Source of the DNA: Bagarius yarrelli
Lineage: Eukaryota > Chordata > Actinopteri > Siluriformes > Sisoridae
Length of the DNA: 64,000 bases
Direction: 5' to 3'
Assembly (NCBI GenBank): GCA_005784505.1
Contig: VCAZ01000022.1
Span: 1,529,695 to 1,593,694, forward strand
Shown: positions 25,880-32,978 of the stretch, in pieces
Position numbering within the stretch: the stretch's first letter is position 1
Layout: every line of letters starts with the position of its first letter
Translations under genes and position numbers: made by a program
The notes under the pieces: generated by a model
Seen by the model: only the letters and a program-made list of their open reading frames with translations
Told to the model about the DNA's origin: nothing
Database searches by the model: none

Positions 25880-27508
25880 TGTATATATATTGTCGTATCT
25901 ATAAAAGGAAAAATGTACAGAAATAAATGTTGAAAAAAAAATGTAATAGTCAATCAGCCGAGGGGTTTGGTGTCAATTCTTTAACCAAGTGGTGGAAAAA
26001 ACGCATTCACACTTCACTGATCCGTCCCATTTGCCGTATTCCCATCCGAGTACTAGCGGTACACTGTAACCCTGACATCCTGAGACCCCACGTGGTTAGC
26101 CAATAAAAGGGTTCTGTCAAATAGTGTCTGTCCTCGTCAATGTAAGTGGCCTCAGCTAAAAATATAACCTTCCATTCTTCTTTTTTAGAGTTTTTTTAGA
26201 GATATTGAAGCCACATATATACAATAATCTCAACATCTTTCCTACAGCATAAAAAAACAGCCATTGTCAAGTCTCTGCCACTAATACCAAAACCTGCTCT
26301 TGGCGATGGAGAGGGTTAGAAAATACTGTAGTTACCAATTACCAGAGTTCCAGCTAAACAAACAAAGTCTGTGCAAAGGAACTGGTGGACTAATGGTTAA
26401 GGCTGTGGGTTGTTAATCGGAGAATCAGGCTTTAAACCCCACCATTGCCGAGCTATTTTGAGTTACAATCAGGTAACCACTGCTGGACCCTTAACCCCTA
26501 ATTGCTCAGCTGTATCACTGAAATAAACGCAAGTCGCTCTGGATAAGGACGTCCACCAAATGCCATAAATGTGCTAATGGAAAATCTGAACATCTGCTAT
26601 AATAGAATCATCAGGATATTAAACAGATATGCTAGGATCTCCACAGGCCTTAGTATTTCATCCACTTCGTCTGTGCACCAAAGTTAACTTCAAGGCATCA
26701 TCGCTGAAATAATTGGGCCCTTAAAACTCGTATGCTTTTTAAAACCTCACTTCAGGCTCGTTTAATAAAAGCCAATGCTTTTTAGCATTCCAGTCCATGT
26801 AATAGTTGCATTAGGCTGAGCACCGGGCAAACTGTGCAACTAAAAGCACCATTTTAAGGAACGGACTTGAGTCACCATGCACAGCAAATCTGCCCTTTGA
26901 AATGTTGCGTCAGACGACACAAAGAACTCAGGCATCCAGTCAGGCCTGTACCATCAAAACACGACTCGGAAATCTGCATGTAATAAAAGTATTGCAGCAA
27001 AAAAAAGTCCCAAAGTGTCCTTGAAAAAGAAGACCGGCGTGTAAAAGCAGAGGGACCTCCTACAAAAACACTAAATATGACCAAACCCAGCAGCAATCAG
27101 TTATAAAGCAATGAAACTGATACACTCGCATGTTGGTCTTTACGTTCTGTATGTTCTATTCCAGTAATTGTACTCCATTAATTCATCGACAGTAACCATG
27201 ATTGGGATATTATGGTCTGTGTTTTGCAGGAGTCTCTTCAGAACTTTGCTTTCTTGGTCTTCCTCTTCGTGTGCGTCTTCGCCGCCATCTACATCATCAT
27301 CGTCCTCCCTGAGACCAAGAACAAAACTTTCATAGAGATCAGTCAGAGTTTTGCCAAAATCAATAACGTCCCCCAGCAGGTGGAAACGGAGATGGAGGAC
27401 GTTTTGGACGTTCATCCAGAAAAGACCAAAGCTCTGAATCTGGATGCTGAAGATCCGGGCAGTCGACAGGAAGAGAACGGTGTAGTGAAATCCGAGAGCT
27501 GTTTCTAA
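1899..27508 (+). CDS. slc2a9: slc2a9 / GLUT9 facilitative transporter, 3' part of gene (five terminal coding exons, spliced)
   Basis: Joined exons 1899-2009, 8583-8684, 11810-11885, 17256-17383 and 27230-27508 give an uninterrupted 231-residue C-terminal half of a class II SLC2A (GLUT) carrier plus a stop. All introns are GT-AG, with phases 0, 0, 1, 0 and sizes of about 6.6, 3.1, 5.4 and 9.8 kb. Landmarks are the TM7 segment IWYYTNGIF, the loop 8-9 motif ERVGRK, SGPGGIPF at TM10, the E-x6-R motif of loop 10-11 (ELFEQAYR) and PETKN after TM12. SGPGGIPFILTGE and RPAAF are GLUT9-like rather than GLUT5-like. The family moves urate (and debated hexoses) across plasma membranes. The neighbouring convergent drd5 gene matches human SLC2A9-DRD5 synteny. 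The N-terminal half (TM1-6) is outside the window. Teleosts have slc2a9-like duplicates, so the exact paralogue is uncertain. Confidence 0.93.
3242..3271. repeat. (TG)15 microsatellite
   Basis: A pure TG dinucleotide run. Apparent open frames rich in Thr-His on the opposite strand are artefacts of this run. Confidence 0.95.
5405..7640. repeat. 30-bp minisatellite with an EcoRI site in each unit
   Basis: About 2.2 kb of tandem copies of a 30-bp AT-rich unit with core CAATCGAATTCTATTCAA, followed by either AATATTTATA or a CCGTCATA variant. The left part (5430-5690) is regular. Indels and shortened units increase after about 6000, and the right edge (7250-7640) is strongly degenerate (AATTAAATTC, AATCAAATTC). 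Because 30 is a multiple of three, long open frames run through it with a ten-residue period (YPQSNSIQYL and similar). These are not genes. Confidence 0.95.
8583..8684 (+). CDS. slc2a9: slc2a9 exon B (TM8 end, loop 8-9 motif, TM9)
   Basis: This 102-nt, 34-codon exon encodes GLVIERVGRK followed by a hydrophobic TM9 segment ending LTVFLHFQ. The acceptor TTTTAG is directly preceded by a (GT)n run, and the donor is CAG|GTAAGA. ERVGRK is the conserved cytoplasmic GRR/GRK loop motif of sugar transporters (LGRR in human GLUT9). It was too short to show as a long open reading frame and was found by homology and splice sites. Confidence 0.92.
8774..8814. repeat. (CA)n microsatellite
   Basis: Pure CA run of about 20 units, starting about 90 bp inside the intron after exon B. 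Confidence 0.95.
9918..9952. repeat. (AC)n microsatellite
   Basis: Pure AC run of about 17 units. Confidence 0.95.
10886..11345. repeat. 460-bp polypurine (GA-rich) tract
   Basis: Almost only A and G on the + strand with scattered single C and T, made of imperfect (GA)n, GAGAGACAG and GCGAGAGA units. It is polypurine in the slc2a9 transcript. The Arg/Glu-rich and Ser/Leu-rich open frames across it are artefacts of composition. Confidence 0.93.
11810..11885 (+). CDS. slc2a9: slc2a9 exon C (TM9-TM10 junction)
   Basis: This 76-nt exon has 25 codons plus one base and encodes DSYSWMPYLSFISIL through ASFCSGP. The acceptor CTTCAG follows a CT-rich tract. The donor CCAG|GTAAAC runs within a few bases into a (CA)n microsatellite. 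The exon ends after the first base of a Gly codon (phase 1), matching the next exon. CSGPGGIPF across the junction is typical of GLUT9. Confidence 0.93.
11890..11918. repeat. (CA)n microsatellite adjoining slc2a9 donor
   Basis: ACACAC run of about 14 units beginning four bases after the GT of the exon C donor. Confidence 0.9.
12506..13262. repeat. 14-bp minisatellite, C-rich on +, G-rich on -
   Basis: Units of the type CCCAAGGCCCTACA, regular at 12525-12640 and 13105-13190, with many one-base indels and compound variants between. On the - strand the unit reads GGGCCTTGGGTGTA, so adjacent copies give four or more G3 runs separated by 4-nt loops. It superficially resembles telomeric CCCTAA in places (CCCTAAACCC), but the period and sequence differ. 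Confidence 0.93.
13300..14600. repeat. Diffuse degenerate repeats around CTGACAG/TTTACTGG words
   Basis: Short words such as CTTTTACT, ACTGGACTGA, CTGACAG and CAGACAC recur irregularly roughly every 30-60 bases. This suggests an ancient decayed tandem array interrupted by a SINE. It could also be chance in a biased region. Confidence 0.3.
14141..14285 (+). mobile_element. tRNA-derived SINE copy
   Basis: Shows the GTAGCTCAGTGGTAAAGG head (A-box-like), the middle block CTGGGCCCCTGAGCAAGACC and a decayed tail ending GCCAAATGCCAGGAATGTAA. It is related to the other copies listed in the window. Confidence 0.75.
14605..15020 (+). repeat. Dispersed repeat copy 1 (pair of 20890-21240)
   Basis: Shares ordered landmarks with 20890-21240: AAGTAAGTACATA, then AATGAAATTCA, CTACATCC, a CATGTGACGT/CACATGACGT element, TATGACGAGTC and a CTGTCAG/CGTCAGCGCT region near the right end. 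No open frame or terminal repeat was recognised. It is a dispersed element of unknown class. Confidence 0.5.
15583..15621. repeat. (GACA)n flanked by GATA
   Basis: A pure run of GACA units with GATA units on both edges (about 15575-15627), of the Bkm-type GATA/GACA class. Confidence 0.93.
16770..16797. repeat. (AC)n microsatellite
   Basis: Pure AC run, followed within 50 bases by a (GT)n run at 16839-16879. The two are complementary and could pair as a hairpin in single-stranded form. Confidence 0.92.
16839..16879. repeat. (GT)n microsatellite
   Basis: Pure GT run of about 20 units. Confidence 0.93.
17206..17253. repeat. (CT)n(GT)n compound tract before slc2a9 exon D
   Basis: About 18 CT units followed by five GT units directly before the CAG acceptor. 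The CT part is the polypyrimidine tract of the splice site. Confidence 0.92.
17256..17383 (+). CDS. slc2a9: slc2a9 exon D (TM10-TM11)
   Basis: This 128-nt exon completes a split Gly codon and encodes GIPFILTGELFEQAYRPAAF and then NWLANFIVGLIFPFIQ. The E-x6-R motif of loop 10-11 is intact. The acceptor is a long (CT)n tract followed by five GT units and CAG. The donor is CAG|GTGTGT, where the intron itself begins as a (GT)n repeat. At 128 nt its skipping would shift the frame. Confidence 0.94.
18521..18897. mobile_element. Degraded non-autonomous hAT-like DNA transposon
   Basis: The left end AGCAGGGGGTCCCCAAGCAC and the right part TTCGGTCCGTGGCAAAG plus CTGGTCCC resemble the ends of a widespread fish element that begins CAGGGGTCCCCAAC. 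It has no transposase frame and is strongly diverged. Class assignment is from recollection of the family's termini, not a search. Confidence 0.5.
20485..20646 (-). mobile_element. tRNA-derived SINE copy
   Basis: In reverse orientation it contains GAGCGACTTACATTTG, GGGGTTAAGGGTC, CCAGCAGTGG, a B-box-like TTCAAACC segment and CCTTAACCACTGCACCACCA. An internal T-run lies at 20594-20603. Confidence 0.82.
20890..21240 (+). repeat. Dispersed repeat copy 2 (pair of 14605-15020)
   Basis: Contains AAGTAAGTACATA, AATGAAATTCAGACG, CTACATCCGCCATTTTGA, CACATGACGT, TATGACGAGTC and CTGTCAGGGCGCT in the same order as the copy 6 kb upstream. Confidence 0.5.
21616..21680. repeat. (GCGT)n(GT)n(CT)n compound microsatellite
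   Basis: GCGT units grade into about 20 GT units and then a short CT run. Confidence 0.93.
22350..22425 (+). mobile_element. Weak tRNA-derived SINE fragment
   Basis: AGAAGGTCGCAAGTTTAAGC and CACTGTTGGGCCATTGAGCA resemble the B-box and middle block of the local SINE family. The head is lost. Confidence 0.45.
23606..23740 (+). mobile_element. Dispersed teleost repeat fragment
   Basis: Includes TTCTATAGTGCTTTATACAC, GAACCCTGGAGAGAACTCAA and CCCATCCTCATCTGGGTGAC. From memory this resembles a non-coding repeat frequent in otophysan fishes, especially catfishes. The class is unknown. Confidence 0.5.
24043..24163. repeat. AT-palindromic tract followed by (GACA)n
   Basis: (AT)n segments containing ATATCTCTATATA and its inverse TATATAGAGATATAT form a near-perfect inverted repeat around 24095. 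The tract then passes through GATA into about eight GACA units (24129-24162). Confidence 0.9.
24970..25108 (-). mobile_element. tRNA-derived SINE copy (left arm of an inverted pair)
   Basis: Reverse orientation: GACGCCCTTTATCCAAATCC tail, AAGGGTTAAGGGGCCTTG, GGGGCCCAGCGGTGGCAGC and a GAGCTACC head. Its head faces the head of the next copy about 20 bases away. Confidence 0.8.
25129..25300 (+). mobile_element. tRNA-derived SINE copy (right arm of an inverted pair)
   Basis: Near full length: GGTAGCTCAGTGGTTAAGG head, CACCAAGCTGCCACTGCTGG middle, GAGCAAGGCCCTTAACCC, and a GTCGCTCTGAATAAGAACAT tail. Confidence 0.88.
25419..25447. repeat. (AC)n microsatellite
   Basis: Pure AC run of about 14 units. 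Confidence 0.9.
26380..26572 (+). mobile_element. tRNA-derived SINE copy
   Basis: GGTGGACTAATGGTTAAGGC head, TTTAAACCCC B-box region, CTGGACCCTTAACCCC and a well-preserved tail AAGTCGCTCTGGATAAGGAC ending ATGCCATAAATG. It carries extra sequence in the middle compared with other copies. Confidence 0.85.
27230..27508 (+). CDS. slc2a9: slc2a9 terminal coding exon (TM12 and cytosolic tail)
   Basis: The acceptor is GTTTTGCAG, followed by 92 codons and TAA (27506-27508). The exon starts ESLQNFAFLVF, continues through TM12 (about residues 6-26 of the exon) and then PETKNKTFIEIS, the family signature at the end of TM12. The remaining roughly 55 residues form an acidic, hydrophilic tail ending in VKSESCF. 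This tail is longer than the human GLUT9 tail and has no recognisable PDZ or dileucine signal. The Met at 27212 lies in intron sequence. Confidence 0.95.
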   Translation, partial: ESLQNFAFLVFLFVCVFAAIYIIIVLPETKNKTFIEISQSFAKINNVPQQVETEMEDVLDVHPEKTKALNLDAEDPGSRQEENGVVKSESCF

Positions 27509-27980
27509 CCCCTCACCATATGACTGACTGCTCACTGAATGCTCAGGTAGAAAGTTTATTATATCAAGGTGCAAATATATATATATATATGAAATAAAAT
27601 AACATTTTTATTAACTACATTTCAATCCAGGACAGTAGGCAGCTAGTAGTATATCATATTATAGCTACAACTATTATAACTAAGGATAATTAACTAGTCC
27701 CTGGTTTGTATAGTTCCACTTCTCTCCCATTTGTTCTGTGACACATTTCAGTGTTTACAATCACGGCTGCTTTTGCTTTTGTCCATATTCTTATTATACT
27801 GAATGCATCTGAAATAAAATGTCAAAAATATTAAAGTGACTAATATAAATATATTTTTTTTATTTCCATAGCGTAAAATCTTCAAATTCACACGCGACTG
27901 TATTTTGCAGTGATTTGCAGGTCGATGTATAATTTTGTAAACATGATTTTGGCAATAAATGGTATAATTTGTGTAAAATG
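27509..27980 (+). other. slc2a9: slc2a9 3' untranslated region with candidate polyadenylation signals
   Basis: AT-rich sequence after the stop codon carries AATAAA at 27593-27598, 27813-27818 and 27954-27959. The last is followed by a T/GT-rich stretch of the kind that binds CstF, so it is the best candidate for the distal end. The UTR limits are inferred from these signals alone. Confidence 0.6.
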
Positions 27981-28550
27981 CTGTCCTGAAGTGCGGCTTC
28001 TATTTGTTAAGCCGAGTCGCTAGTTATCTGGTTTGGTTACTTGAGTGGGTTAGTTAGCTGGTTAAGCAGTGGGCAGTATTACTGGTTTGATATCAGTGCT
28101 AGCGGTTTTAATCCGATACAATACTTAATAATCCAATTCAAAACATTTAATCAGATTCAAAAGCACATGCAAACCCTGTGCTAGGCTGTGCTGCCAGATT
28201 CCAGGACGCTGCTGCAGCGCTCACAAACCTACAGCTGAGATTAATGCGCGCATGCTGGAGTCACGCTGATGTCACATGATTAATATTATGACTGTCGGAT
28301 GATTAAATGAACGCAGGACCCAGGATTTCTCTGCGTGAGGAATCGGGACATTCAGGACGCAGCCAGTAGATTTATTCAGACTTTATTAAATCTGCAGTTT
28401 TAATTGAGCTGCTCTAAAAATAGGATACAGACGTTTCAGTCCGGTCTGTCCTCCCAGAGCAGAGACAAGTTTGGACATCTTCTCTCTGGAGACGCCCATT
28501 TAATCAGGTGCACAACAGATGGATAAAACCCACACCAGACAGACGGAGTG

Positions 28551-28922
28551 AGCGAGAGAGACAGACAGAGACAAACTGGATGCTGTGTGTGGGTGAGTGA
28601 GTGAACAAGGGAGTACAGATAAAAAAAGAGAGAGAGAGAGACAAATAAAAAAAAGAGAGAGAGAGAGAGAAACAAAGACAGAGGGAGAGAGTGAGAGAGA
28701 GAAAGAAAGAAAGAAAGAAAAAGAGAGAGAGAGAGAGAGAGAGAGAAAAAAAGAAAAAGAAAGAGAGGGAGAGAGAGAGAGATACATTTTATGTGGTGTA
28801 TGGGATGAGTTAAAAGGAGTGAATGTGTGATAAAAGAGAGAGAGAGGGAGAGAGGGAAAGAAGAAGAAGAAAGAATTGTGTGTAATAATGAGTAAAAGTA
28901 AGTGAACAAGTGATTTTAAGAA

Positions 28923-28963
<41 letters not shown>

Positions 28964-28995
28964 TTGTGTGTGAAAGAGTGAGAGAAAGAGAGAGC
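28551..28995. repeat. Polypurine (GA/GAAA) tracts
   Basis: Two long GA-rich stretches (about 28620-28780 and 28919-28995) of (GA)n, (GAAA)n and AAAAAGAGAG units, 640-1000 bp past the distal slc2a9 AATAAA. All the Ser/Leu and Arg/Glu open frames here are artefacts of the repeat. Confidence 0.92.
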
Positions 28996-29087
28996 TCTTA
29001 TCTGTAGCTAAATAGTTCTGTAGTTTTTTTTCCTGGATCAATAAACATCTCCCACAAATCATGTGATGTGTAACCTGCTGTGTGTTT

Positions 29088-29121
29088 ATTAATTATGTTA
29101 ATTATGTTAATTATGTTAATT
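29088..29121. repeat. 9-bp tandem repeat of TTAATTATG
   Basis: Three to four perfect tandem copies, each containing a TAATTA homeodomain-type core. Confidence 0.85.
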
Positions 29122-29397
29122 GCTTAGTGACATCACTGTCTGGTGTTGGTGATTATGAAGCGCATTAGACTGTGAGAGGAAGTTTTCTAATCCCGTATAA
29201 ACATCAATAAACTCCAGTTACATCAGGAATTAGTGAGGGGACGGGTGACGGTGCAGGATGTCCGCACGGCAGGTTGCTTCTGTAAGGACGTGTTTGCAGT
29301 CATTTTGAACACTTTCCAATGTAAAACATTTTTTAGATTATGGTATGGTGGCCTTCAGCTAACAATACTCCACACACAGCTAACAATAATTTTAATA

Positions 29398-29765
29398 GCT
29401 AATAATTCTGAGGTAAATGGTATGCTGGCTAATAATTCTGAGGTAAATGGTATGCTGGCTAATAATTCTGAGGTAAATGGTATGCTGGCTAATAATTCTG
29501 AGGTAAATGGTATGCTGGCTAATAATTCTGAGGTAAATGGTATGCTGGGCTAATAATTCTGAGGTAAATGGTATGCTGGCTAATAATTCTGAGGTAAATG
29601 TATGTATTTTGAGGTAACTGGCTAATAATTCTGAGGTAAATGGTATGCTGGCTAATAATTCTGAGGTAAATGGTATGCTGGCTTATAATTCTGAGGTAAA
29701 TGGTATGCTGGCTTATAATTCTGAGGTAAATGGTATGCTGTCTTATAATTCTGAGGTAAATGGTG
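29398..29765. repeat. 30-bp minisatellite
   Basis: About twelve copies of a 30-bp unit with core AATTCTGAGGTAAATGG, five of them identical at 29398-29547. One G insertion and one rearranged copy lie near 29548-29635. Point variants (CTAATA to CTTATA) spread through the last four copies. Its open frame repeats NNSEVNGMLA and has no gene features around it. Confidence 0.96.
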
Positions 29766-30787
29766 ATGGCAGGTGGTCCAGTTTTAGTTTGTATATTTTA
29801 CTGTGCTTTCGCAAAACTTCGACATTCCTTCGAATCTTCACATTTAACCTCACAAAACAAACAAACGGTTCTTTAAAATAATAAAATAACGGCGTGTCGA
29901 ATGATGTTCCGTCAGATACTGTGTGCATTTATTGGGACTGTTATTACACCGCTGTGTTATTTGTTTTAATAAATCAATCATGTTTTCAGAGATCAGACAG
30001 GCAGACAGATGGATGGATGGATGAGTTGATGGGTTGTAGAGAGATTAGATATAATTCTGGTGGGGTTTTTTTATGATTTAATTAAAATGAGAACGGTCCA
30101 GTGAACGAGCGCAGCTACTGTTAATCAGAGAAGTCACTGTGACACAAAATCAGACCTAAATCTATATCCAGGACAGGACAGGTGTGTAAATCAGCTACTA
30201 CAGGAAATCAACCTGAACAAGCATCTGACATGAAACCAACACAACAGGATGGGGTGGACAAATTTAACCCAGTTTAATTATCTACCCCAGTGAGCAGGTC
30301 AGAGCACTAATGTGCTGCTTAGTCTCAGGTTAGGTTGCTGTGATGGTGGAAATGTTGCACAATTCCAAGTGAATACATTTTAATCTGCAAATAAACGCGA
30401 CGAGGCGAACAAAAACCAAACACACTCACGAAATAAAACAGAAAGAGATCCATGAATAAACTAAACATTAAATTACATTTATAAATCAATAAAATAAAAA
30501 ACCAAAATGATGCCCACGAATATGTTTTTATTCTACAAACACAATTTTGTGAAATTTGTGCATCGTGTCTTGGACATTCATGGATCGCCGCTGGCAGTAA
30601 TCAAGACACACAACTCACACAACTCTACTTAAGACAATCAGACACCGGCCACATGGTACTGACTAATTATAGCATGTTCTCACATCAACCAATGACGTTT
30701 TGCCTTCCAATCAGGGTGAACCAGGCGCTAAATCAGGAGTTCCTACGACAGGCGAATGGGGCTAATTACAATATGTGGTGTGGGGAA

Positions 30788-30918
30788 ACGGTAGCACAGT
30801 GGATAAGATGTTGGACTGCTAATTGGAAGATCGTGTTTCGATTCCCAGCAGTTGCCACTGACGCACCCCTGAGCCAGAACATTAACCCCCAGACCCCTCA
30901 GTCATATAAGAGATAAAA
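30788..30918 (+). mobile_element. tRNA-derived SINE copy, tail truncated
   Basis: ACGGTAGCACAGTGGATAAG head, TTCGATTCCCAGCAG B-box region, CACCCCTGAGCCAGAACATT and ATATAAGAGATAAAAGG. The conserved 'CTCTGGATAAGG' tail is missing. Confidence 0.8.
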
Positions 30919-31914
30919 GGAAGCTGTTTAAAGCAACAAAAACACCATAAACACTGCAACATGCATCACTTTTTTTTATTGCTGGTTTTTATATTGATTT
31001 TAACATGCAAAAAAAATCCTGAAGGGACTGAATCACGCAAAAAAAAAGCAAAATCAGAAACTGGAGCCGAGTCGCATTCCATTTATTCCACATCGGATGC
31101 TGTGTTCCAGTTGTTTTGTGTATTTGTACATGAAGCATTTGAGAAATGATTTAACGACGATTGCTAAAAATAAGTTTTTCCTCTTAGAATAAATTATTTA
31201 TTGTGGAAACACACACGCTTTTCTTTGATGTTTTCTGCTGTCAGAAATAAATAGTTATATTGTTTATTTGCGCAGCGTTACATTGAAGAAATGTCCTCAA
31301 ACGCCCATTTCTAGTTGGTACCCTGTCCAGGTGCCCCCAGTCCTCTAGGACAAACTCCAGGTTTCCTGTTACCTTGTGTAAGATGAGCAGTACAGAAAGC
31401 GACTCTAATCTGCCATCTGTAATCAGTCTGCTGTTGTAGGAGTGACCGGAAACTCGACCGCCTTGAACTCCACTGGGATGAAATCGGAAGATGGATTGCA
31501 AGCGAGGCTTTTCTCAGCTAACGTCAGCGTCTGACCTCACAAATAAACTTCTGATTGAATGAACACAGATTCCCACAGACACGCTCGAGAATGTTGCAGA
31601 AAGTCTTTCTGGAGAAGTGGAACTCTATAATTAAAGCCCGCAGCTTCGGAATAAGAAGCTCGTTACAGTAGAGATAATGAGCTCGCTTTGTGGAATCATC
31701 AGTTTTGAGGAAAGTGTCTGAGCAATAAAGTCTAGTTTATCCACTGAAAGTAGCATTTTTTTTCCACTGAAGTGAAGTAAGGATATAAATGAACTCCAGT
31801 TACATTACATTTCTAGTTTCAGTGATAAATATGGACACTGCAACTTAAAGAGTAACATACAGTGAAACCTCAGCATACAAATACCCGTCCTTACGAGTAC
31901 AGACTGGTTGGAAG

Positions 31915-31990
31915 GGGTGGAGAAACATGTTAGGAGTGATGTGTGACAGGAGAATATCAGCTAGAATTAACAGGAATTGTGTACAAGACA
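31915..31990 (+). mobile_element. LINE reverse-transcriptase fragment (pseudogene remnant)
   Basis: The reading frame around 31927 gives MLGVMCDRRISARI. A one-base shift then gives YKTVVR and MIYGLETV. From memory this is the C-terminal part of a fish non-LTR reverse transcriptase (consensus like LGVMCDRRISARIKGKLYK, then VVRPAMMYGLET). The fragment is frame-shifted and runs straight into the 36-bp array. Confidence 0.6.
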
Positions 31991-32617
31991 GTGGTGAGAC
32001 AGCTATGATCTATGGTTTAGAGACAGTGGTGAGACCAGCTATGATGTATGGTTTAGAGACAGTGGTGAGACAGCTATGATGTATGGTTTAGAGACAGTGG
32101 TGAGACCAGATGTATGGTTTAGAGACTGGTGATGATGTATGGTTTAGAGACAGTGGTGAGACAGCTAGACAGCTATGATGTTATGGTTGTTTAGAGACAG
32201 TGGTGAGACCAGCTATGATGTATGGTTTAGAGACAGTGGTGAGACAGCTATGATGTATGGTTTGGAGACAGTTTGGGACCAGCTATAATGTATGGTTTAG
32301 AGACAGTGGTGAGACCAGCTATGATGTATGGTTTAGAGACAGTGGTGAGACAGCTATGATGTATGGTTTAGAGACAGTGGTGAGACAGCTATGATGTATG
32401 GTTTAGAGACAGTGGTGAGACAGCTATGATGTATGGTTTGGAGACAGTGATGAGACCAGCTATGATGTATGGTTTAGAGACAGTGGTGAGACCAGCTATG
32501 ATGTATGGTTTAGAGACAGTGGGTGAGACCAGCTATGATGATGGGTTTTTTAGAGACAGTGTGAGACCAGCTATGATGTAATGTTTTTTTAGAGACAGTG
32601 GTAAGACAGCTATGATG
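31987..32617. repeat. 35/36-bp minisatellite derived from the LINE fragment
   Basis: About 17 tandem copies of a unit with core TATGATGTATGGTTTAGAGA, followed by CAGTGGTGAGACCAGC (36 bp) or the same with one C missing (35 bp). Some units are truncated (32101-32150). It begins at AGACAGTGGTGAGAC inside the reverse-transcriptase remnant, so the unit equals 12 codons of that gene. Confidence 0.95.
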
Positions 32618-32789
32618 TAAAAATTGTATTGTCGCTGCAGAACGAATCTACTCGCCTCCAGAACTAAATCTGCTTGTCCACGGCCAAACTGGTGTCCTTT
32701 TTAAAGAGTTTTAAATCACATCTATTACACAATCAGGATTTCACAGCTACAATTAGTCAGTCAAGGAGAGAAAGCAATGACCATATAAG

Positions 32790-32978
32790 GCAGGGGGGTC
32801 GAATCTTATCCACGTCAGCATGGGAGCAGGTTTTTACTCCAGTCAAGCAGGAGACACACCTGATTTCACCTGTTTAATTGAGTTATCCTGGCTGTCAGTA
32901 GACTCAGATGTGATTTCCACTTGAATAGAATGAAAACCTGCCCCCACACCGGCCTGTTCTGGATAAGATTGCACTGCT
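32790..32978. mobile_element. Foldback MITE with long imperfect terminal inverted repeats
   Basis: The left arm GGGGGGTCGAATCTTATCCA, then CAGGTTTTTACTCCAGTCAA, is mirrored on the right by TTGAATAGAATGAAAACCTG and TGGATAAGATTGCACTGC. The arms are roughly 70-80 bp around a short unique centre (CCTGTTTAATTGAGTTATCC). It has no coding capacity. The same arrangement is familiar from abundant non-autonomous DNA elements of teleosts (recollection, not a search). Confidence 0.72.

Larger units (their letters stand above)
17384..27229. other. slc2a9 intron D-E (9.8 kb)
   Basis: Starts inside a (GT)n tract. Holds the hAT-like remnant 18521-18897, SINEs at 20485-20646, 22350-22425, 24970-25108, 25129-25300 and 26380-26572, a dispersed repeat 20890-21240, a second repeat 23606-23740, an AT-rich palindrome with GACA at 24043-24163 and several CA/GT/GA microsatellites. 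No further exon was recognised. Confidence 0.55.
27981..31986. other. Intergenic region downstream of slc2a9
   Basis: Holds purine blocks 28551-28775 and 28920-28995, a TTAATTATG tandem at 29088-29121, the 30-bp array 29398-29765, a GGAT run near 30009-30023 and a SINE at 30788-30918. No gene was recognised. 31500-31740 is free of obvious repeats and looks unusually complex. Confidence 0.5.

Noticed and set aside
27140..27574. 144-residue - strand frame across the last slc2a9 exon
   Set aside because: It is antisense to an exon with clear GLUT family motifs. The run of Asp/Glu is the complement of the exon's own codons.
29233..29881. Frames with repeated NNSEVNGMLA
   Set aside because: The 30-bp minisatellite unit is a multiple of three. 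No flanking coding sequence.
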